A program made the position numbers and the translations under genes. Positions 60,509 to 64,000 of a stretch of DNA of 64,000 nt are shown here, piece after piece. Within the stretch, counting starts at the first letter, position 1, and the number at the start of each line of letters is the position of its first letter. The DNA comes from Ectobacillus sp042610425 (GTDB taxonomy: Bacteria; Bacillota; Bacilli; Bacillales; Bacillaceae_G), in assembly GCF_042610425.1 (NCBI RefSeq), contig NZ_JBGJZM010000001.1:1426001-1490000 (forward strand), read 5' to 3'. The notes under the pieces are model-generated. The model did not search any database and was not told where the DNA came from. It saw only the letters and a program-made list of their open reading frames with translations.

Positions 60509-60655
60509 ATTATTTCGAAATATGTATTCATTATCGCTTGTTACGGATATTTATTCAAGCCAATATACCTAAACTTCCTTATGTAGAATTATAAACTGCA
60601 TAAATTCCAAAATAACTATGCCATTTATATCCATCTTATGACAACATGGGAAATT

Positions 60656-60696
60656 CATAGAAAAACCTTCAATTCTATTGCAAATTGAAGGTTTTT
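60656..60696 (-). terminator. terminator after leuD
   Basis: AAAAACCTTCAATT (60661-60674) pairs with AATTGAAGGTTTTT (60683-60696). It lies six bases after the leuD stop and closes the leu operon. Confidence 0.85.
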
Positions 60697-60702
60697 CCCT
60701 AC

Positions 60703-61269
60703 CTATGCACGCTGTTCGAAGCTTGAGATTTCCTTTTCGTATCTAAGGGTTACTGCAATGTCATCAAGTCCAAGAAGTAATTTTTCCTTCCAAACCGGTT
60801 CGATGTCAAATGTATAAGTTTCAGTTTTCATTTGAATCGTTTGTTTCTCTAAATCAACGATAATTTCTTCATCTGATTTGAGATTGCTAAGGGCATTTCG
60901 TTCCTTTTCACCGAGTACAAGAGGAAGAATACCATTTTTCGTACAGTTCATATAAAAAATATCAGCAAAGCTTCCAGCTATAATAACTCGGAACCCATAA
61001 TCATCAAGTGCCCACGGTGCATGCTCACGAGATGAGCCACAGCCAAAGTTATCACCCGCGACTAGTATAGTAGCCGATTTTCTTACATTTAACGGGAAAT
61101 TTGGGTTATCACTACGATCATCATTATAGCGCCACTCATCAAAAAGAAATTGTCCGAATCCCGTGCGCTCAATACGCTTCAAATATTGCTTCGGTATAAT
61201 TTGATCCGTATCGATATTATCACTCATAAGAGCTACAACCGTTCCTTTATGCGTATGAAATGGCTTCAC
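60703..61269 (-). CDS. leuD: 3-isopropylmalate dehydratase small subunit
   Basis: A 188-residue subunit of isopropylmalate isomerase, which shifts the hydroxyl group of isopropylmalate. Swivel-domain motifs DNIDTDQIIPKQYLKR and GDNFGCGSSREHAPWAL are complete. Start GTG 61269 follows GAAAGGAGGAGTACC and overlaps the leuC end by 23 bases. Confidence 0.96.
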   Translation of the reverse strand: MKPFHTHKGTVVALMSDNIDTDQIIPKQYLKRIERTGFGQFLFDEWRYNDDRSDNPNFPLNVRKSATILVAGDNFGCGSSREHAPWALDDYGFRVIIAGSFADIFYMNCTKNGILPLVLGEKERNALSNLKSDEEIIVDLEKQTIQMKTETYTFDIEPVWKEKLLLGLDDIAVTLRYEKEISSFEQRA

Positions 61270-62641
61270 GGTACTCCTCCTTTCGAATATCTACAAATGT
61301 TCCGTAAATTGCAGCTGCTGCTGCCATTGCAGGGCTTACAAGATGGGTACGTGCTCCTTTTCCTTGTCGCCCTTCAAAGTTACGATTCGATGTAGAAGCA
61401 CAGTGCTCACCACTTGGTACTTGATCTGGATTCATTCCCAGACACATAGAACAACCGGCTTCGCGCCATTCAAATCCAGCATCTGTGAAAATTTTGTCCA
61501 AGCCTTTTTCCATAGCTTGCAAACGTACTTGCTTTGATCCTGGTACAACAAGAGCTCGCACACCGTCTTTTACTTTTCTTCCCTTTATGAAAGCGGCTGC
61601 TTCTTCTAAGTCAGATAAGCGTGAATTTGTGCATGATCCAATAAACACATGTTGCACTGGTATACTATTTGCAGTTTCACCTGGCTTCAAATCCATATAA
61701 TCGTATGCGCGTTCCAAATTGTTATCTGTAATTTCAGGGAACGCCTGATCAATGCTAACACCCATGCCAGGATTTGTTCCCCACGTTACATACGGTGCAA
61801 GAGAAGCGACATCCACTGTCACCTGACGATCGAACGTTGCGCCTTCTTCTGTATATAACGTTTTCCAATTAGCTACGGCCTCATCAAAGTTAGTTGGCGT
61901 ATACGGACGTCCTTCCATATAGGCAAATGTCGTCTCATCAGGAGCAATAAGACCTGCTTTGGCACCGCCTTCAATGGCCATGTTACAAATCGTCATTCTT
62001 TCTTCCATTGACAGATGCTTGATGGCATCTCCGTAGAACTCAATAACATGACCTGTACCCATGGAAACACCGTACGTTGCTAGTAAATGTAGAATAATAT
62101 CTTTTGCATACACACCTTGTGACAAACGACCTTTAAGCTCTACACCCATTGATTTCGGTTTCTTTTGCCAAAGTGTTTGCGTAGCAAGGACATGCTCGAC
62201 TTCACTTGTGCCGATACCAAATGCAAGTGCTCCAAATGCACCATGGGTAGAAGTATGGCTATCGCCGCACACAATCGTTTTTCCAGGCTGCGTTAACCCA
62301 AGCTCTGGTCCAATAACATGAACGATTCCTTGACGATCATCATCCATATCTGCAAGTGTGATACCAAATTCTTCACAATTTGCACGAAGCGTATCCATTT
62401 GTTTTTTTGCAATTACATCCGTAATGTTCCAAACATCTTTCGTTGGCACATTATGATCCATTGTTGCAAAGGTACGATCAGGTCTACGAACCGGACGACC
62501 TGCAAGTCGAAGTCCTTCAAACGCTTGCGGAGATGTAACTTCATGTACAAGATGAAGATCAATGTAGATTAAATCTGTACCATTGTCTGAGCTTGCAACT
62601 ACATGGCGATCCCACAATTTATCAAATAGTGTTTTCTTCAT
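61247..62641 (-). CDS. leuC: 3-isopropylmalate dehydratase large subunit
   Basis: A 464-residue aconitase-family subunit carrying the [4Fe-4S] cluster. Cluster cysteines are seen in VFIGSCTNSR and GCSMCLGMNPD; CGDSHTSTHGAFGALAFGIG and NRNFEGRQGKGARTHLVSP are further signatures. Normal length. Its start overlaps the leuB stop by four bases; leuD follows with an overlap, so leuB-leuC-leuD are coupled. Confidence 0.97.
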   Translation of the reverse strand: MKKTLFDKLWDRHVVASSDNGTDLIYIDLHLVHEVTSPQAFEGLRLAGRPVRRPDRTFATMDHNVPTKDVWNITDVIAKKQMDTLRANCEEFGITLADMDDDRQGIVHVIGPELGLTQPGKTIVCGDSHTSTHGAFGALAFGIGTSEVEHVLATQTLWQKKPKSMGVELKGRLSQGVYAKDIILHLLATYGVSMGTGHVIEFYGDAIKHLSMEERMTICNMAIEGGAKAGLIAPDETTFAYMEGRPYTPTNFDEAVANWKTLYTEEGATFDRQVTVDVASLAPYVTWGTNPGMGVSIDQAFPEITDNNLERAYDYMDLKPGETANSIPVQHVFIGSCTNSRLSDLEEAAAFIKGRKVKDGVRALVVPGSKQVRLQAMEKGLDKIFTDAGFEWREAGCSMCLGMNPDQVPSGEHCASTSNRNFEGRQGKGARTHLVSPAMAAAAAIYGTFVDIRKEEYREAISYA

Positions 62642-63711
62642 GCTTTCCCTCTCCCCACTAAAACTTGTTCTTCAATTGTTTGAATAATAAGATTCGTGAA
62701 CGAAGTCGTTGTTTCCTTACCACCTAGGTCTGCTGTGAAGTTACCAGTACCTAATACAGAAGAAATAGCATTTGTAATGGCACTTGCCTCATTGGTTAAT
62801 CCAAATGACTGCTCAAGAAGCATGGATAGCGAACGAAGCATGGCTATCGGATTCGCAATATTTTTCCCTGCAATGTCGGGAGCTGAACCATGAACAGGCT
62901 CGTATAAAGATGGACCATCTTGTGAATGACTTGCAGATGGTAGCATACCAAGCGAACCAGTTAGTACCGATGCTTCATCGCTCAAAATGTCCCCAAACAT
63001 ATTTTCCGTTACTAAGACATCAAATTTGCCTGGGTTGCGAATCATTTCCATAGAGGCGGCATCAACATACAGATGCTCAAGCTTTACATCTTCATAGCGT
63101 CCTGCGATTTCTAGTGCAATTTCTCGCCAAAGCTTGCTTGTTTCAAGAACATTTGCTTTATCTACACTCGTTACTTTTTTACTTCTCGTTCTTGCTAGCT
63201 TAAACGCATACTCAATAATTCTTTCAATTTCTTTTCTTGTATAAGAAAGCGTATCGGTTGCCTTCTCGGCATCACGTTCCTTCGGAAGAGCGAAATACAA
63301 ACCACCTGTTAATTCGCGAACAACTACGAATTGTACATCTTTCGCACGATCTTCCTTAAGCGGAGACAAGTAGGCAAGAGAGTTTTCCACCTCTACCGGT
63401 CGCACATTAGCAAATACACCAAGCCCTTTGCGAAGAGCAAGTAATCCTTTTTCAGGACGTTCTGTTACATGATCCCACTTTGGGCCACCAACAGCTGCAA
63501 GTAATATAGCATCACTTGTTAAGCATGCTGTAAGAGTTCGAGCCGGAAGCGGTTGCCCATATTCGTCAATCGCAGCTCCCCCAAACGCTTCATCCTGCAA
63601 TTCAAAATGATGTCCATACAGCCGTTCGATTACCTGCAATACTTTTTTTGCACTGTCCATTACTTCTGGACCGATGCCATCACCTGCTAAACAAACGATT
63701 CTCTTCTCCAT
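62638..63711 (-). CDS. leuB: 3-isopropylmalate dehydrogenase
   Basis: A 357-residue NAD-dependent enzyme that oxidatively decarboxylates 3-isopropylmalate. Motifs: VCLAGDGIGPEVMDSAKKVL, FANVRPVEV, RELTGGLYF, NMFGDILSDEASVLTGSLGMLPSAS and EPVHGSAPDIAGKNIANP. ATG 63711 follows GAGGTGATACGA, which begins right after the leuA stop; a GTG three codons upstream is less likely. Confidence 0.97.
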   Translation of the reverse strand: MEKRIVCLAGDGIGPEVMDSAKKVLQVIERLYGHHFELQDEAFGGAAIDEYGQPLPARTLTACLTSDAILLAAVGGPKWDHVTERPEKGLLALRKGLGVFANVRPVEVENSLAYLSPLKEDRAKDVQFVVVRELTGGLYFALPKERDAEKATDTLSYTRKEIERIIEYAFKLARTRSKKVTSVDKANVLETSKLWREIALEIAGRYEDVKLEHLYVDAASMEMIRNPGKFDVLVTENMFGDILSDEASVLTGSLGMLPSASHSQDGPSLYEPVHGSAPDIAGKNIANPIAMLRSLSMLLEQSFGLTNEASAITNAISSVLGTGNFTADLGGKETTTSFTNLIIQTIEEQVLVGRGKA

Positions 63712-63721
63712 TCGTATCACC

Positions 63722-64000
63722 TCACCGTTTTACTGCTGACAATCGGATAAGCTTACCTGCCGCATGTACATAGGCTCTTGCGGAAGCTTCCAGAACATCA
63801 AACGCAACACCGAACCCAGATAAAGTTTTCACACCATCGCTTAGTTCGACATTTACATGTGCTAACGCATCCTGTCCTTGCGTAATTGATTGTATACGAT
63901 AGTCTACTAGATTAAATTCTCTTCCTATAATTCGGTCTATTGCATGATAGATAGCCTCAATACTACCTGCACCTGTTGCTGCGTCCTCTACTGTGTTACC
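63722..64000 (-). CDS. leuA: 2-isopropylmalate synthase, C-terminal part (partial)
   Basis: The last 92 codons of a leuA gene, open at the window edge and ending at TGA 63722-63724. The visible segment runs from NTVEDAATGAGSIEAIYHAI through YRIQSITQGQDALAHVNVEL to LEASARAYVHAAGKLIRLSA. This is the C-terminal allosteric leucine-binding domain. It is followed after ten bases by leuB, forming leuA-B-C-D. Its N-terminal catalytic domain and any leader (for example a T box) lie outside. Confidence 0.95.
   Translation of the reverse strand, partial: GNTVEDAATGAGSIEAIYHAIDRIIGREFNLVDYRIQSITQGQDALAHVNVELSDGVKTLSGFGVAFDVLEASARAYVHAAGKLIRLSAVKR

Noticed and set aside
60446..60660. T-box or other amino-acid leader before the his operon
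   Set aside because: No T-box core sequence (such as the conserved TGG..G box) is present; only a sigma-A-type promoter can be recognised.

Overview
The window looks like chromosomal DNA of a spore-forming, low-GC Bacillus of the Bacillus cereus group or a close relative. The evidence is the spore genes (spmA/spmB, dacB, a CotB-like coat protein), the resABCDE cytochrome-maturation and redox-signalling cluster, a sulfate-assimilation operon behind a SAM riboswitch, separate hisI and hisE genes plus hisZ, and consistently strong AAGGAGG-type ribosome sites. The species is inferred from gene content and order. No rRNA, tRNA, CRISPR array, prophage or complete insertion sequence was seen.

Layout. 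Bases 1-3300: end of a ypbB-like gene, ferredoxin, the FMN-riboswitch-controlled riboflavin transporter ribU, inorganic pyrophosphatase and an unknown membrane protein. 3300-16600 (minus): an M23/LysM cell-wall hydrolase, a PduO-type cobalamin adenosyltransferase, resE-resD-resC-resB-resA, rluB, spmB-spmA-dacB, a superoxide dismutase with a long N-terminal extension, ypuI and a small unknown gene. Structured palindromic repeats flank the dismutase gene. 16800-26400: mprF, a run of unknown small genes, deoD, an orphan histidine kinase, a catalytic-domain-only tyrosine recombinase with an altered catalytic arginine, small unknown genes, a DUF72 protein and a spore-coat gene with an internal 63-bp tandem repeat. 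26600-36000: a pit phosphate-transport pair, a short Crp/Fnr regulator, several unknown membrane or lipoprotein genes, a Gly/Pro-repeat protein and a liaI-liaH-liaF-liaS-liaR cell-envelope stress operon.

36100-48300: a glutamate symporter, a frameshifted LD-carboxypeptidase, a coiled-coil M23 hydrolase, and the sulfate operon yezD-cysH-cysP-sat-cysC-sir-DUF3906-sumT-sirB-sirC. In that operon sulfate is imported, activated, phosphorylated and reduced to sulfide, and the last three genes make the siroheme needed by the sulfite reductase. A SAM riboswitch precedes it, and a second terminator lies between yezD and cysH.

48300-64000: an isochorismatase-fold protein, lysA under a lysine riboswitch, pssA, a 2-hydroxyacid dehydrogenase, then a complete histidine operon hisZ-G-D-B-H-A-F-I-E followed by a PHP-type histidinol phosphatase, and the leucine genes leuA(partial)-B-C-D. 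Most biosynthetic genes overlap or nearly abut, pointing to translational coupling.

Most of the window is ordinary, well-understood core genome. I did not find a convincing new defence or mobile system. The most useful second-look items are the palindromic repeat family around sod, the recombinase-like gene, the two-step attenuation of the cys operon, the VNTR coat gene, and a near-palindrome upstream of the lia operon.
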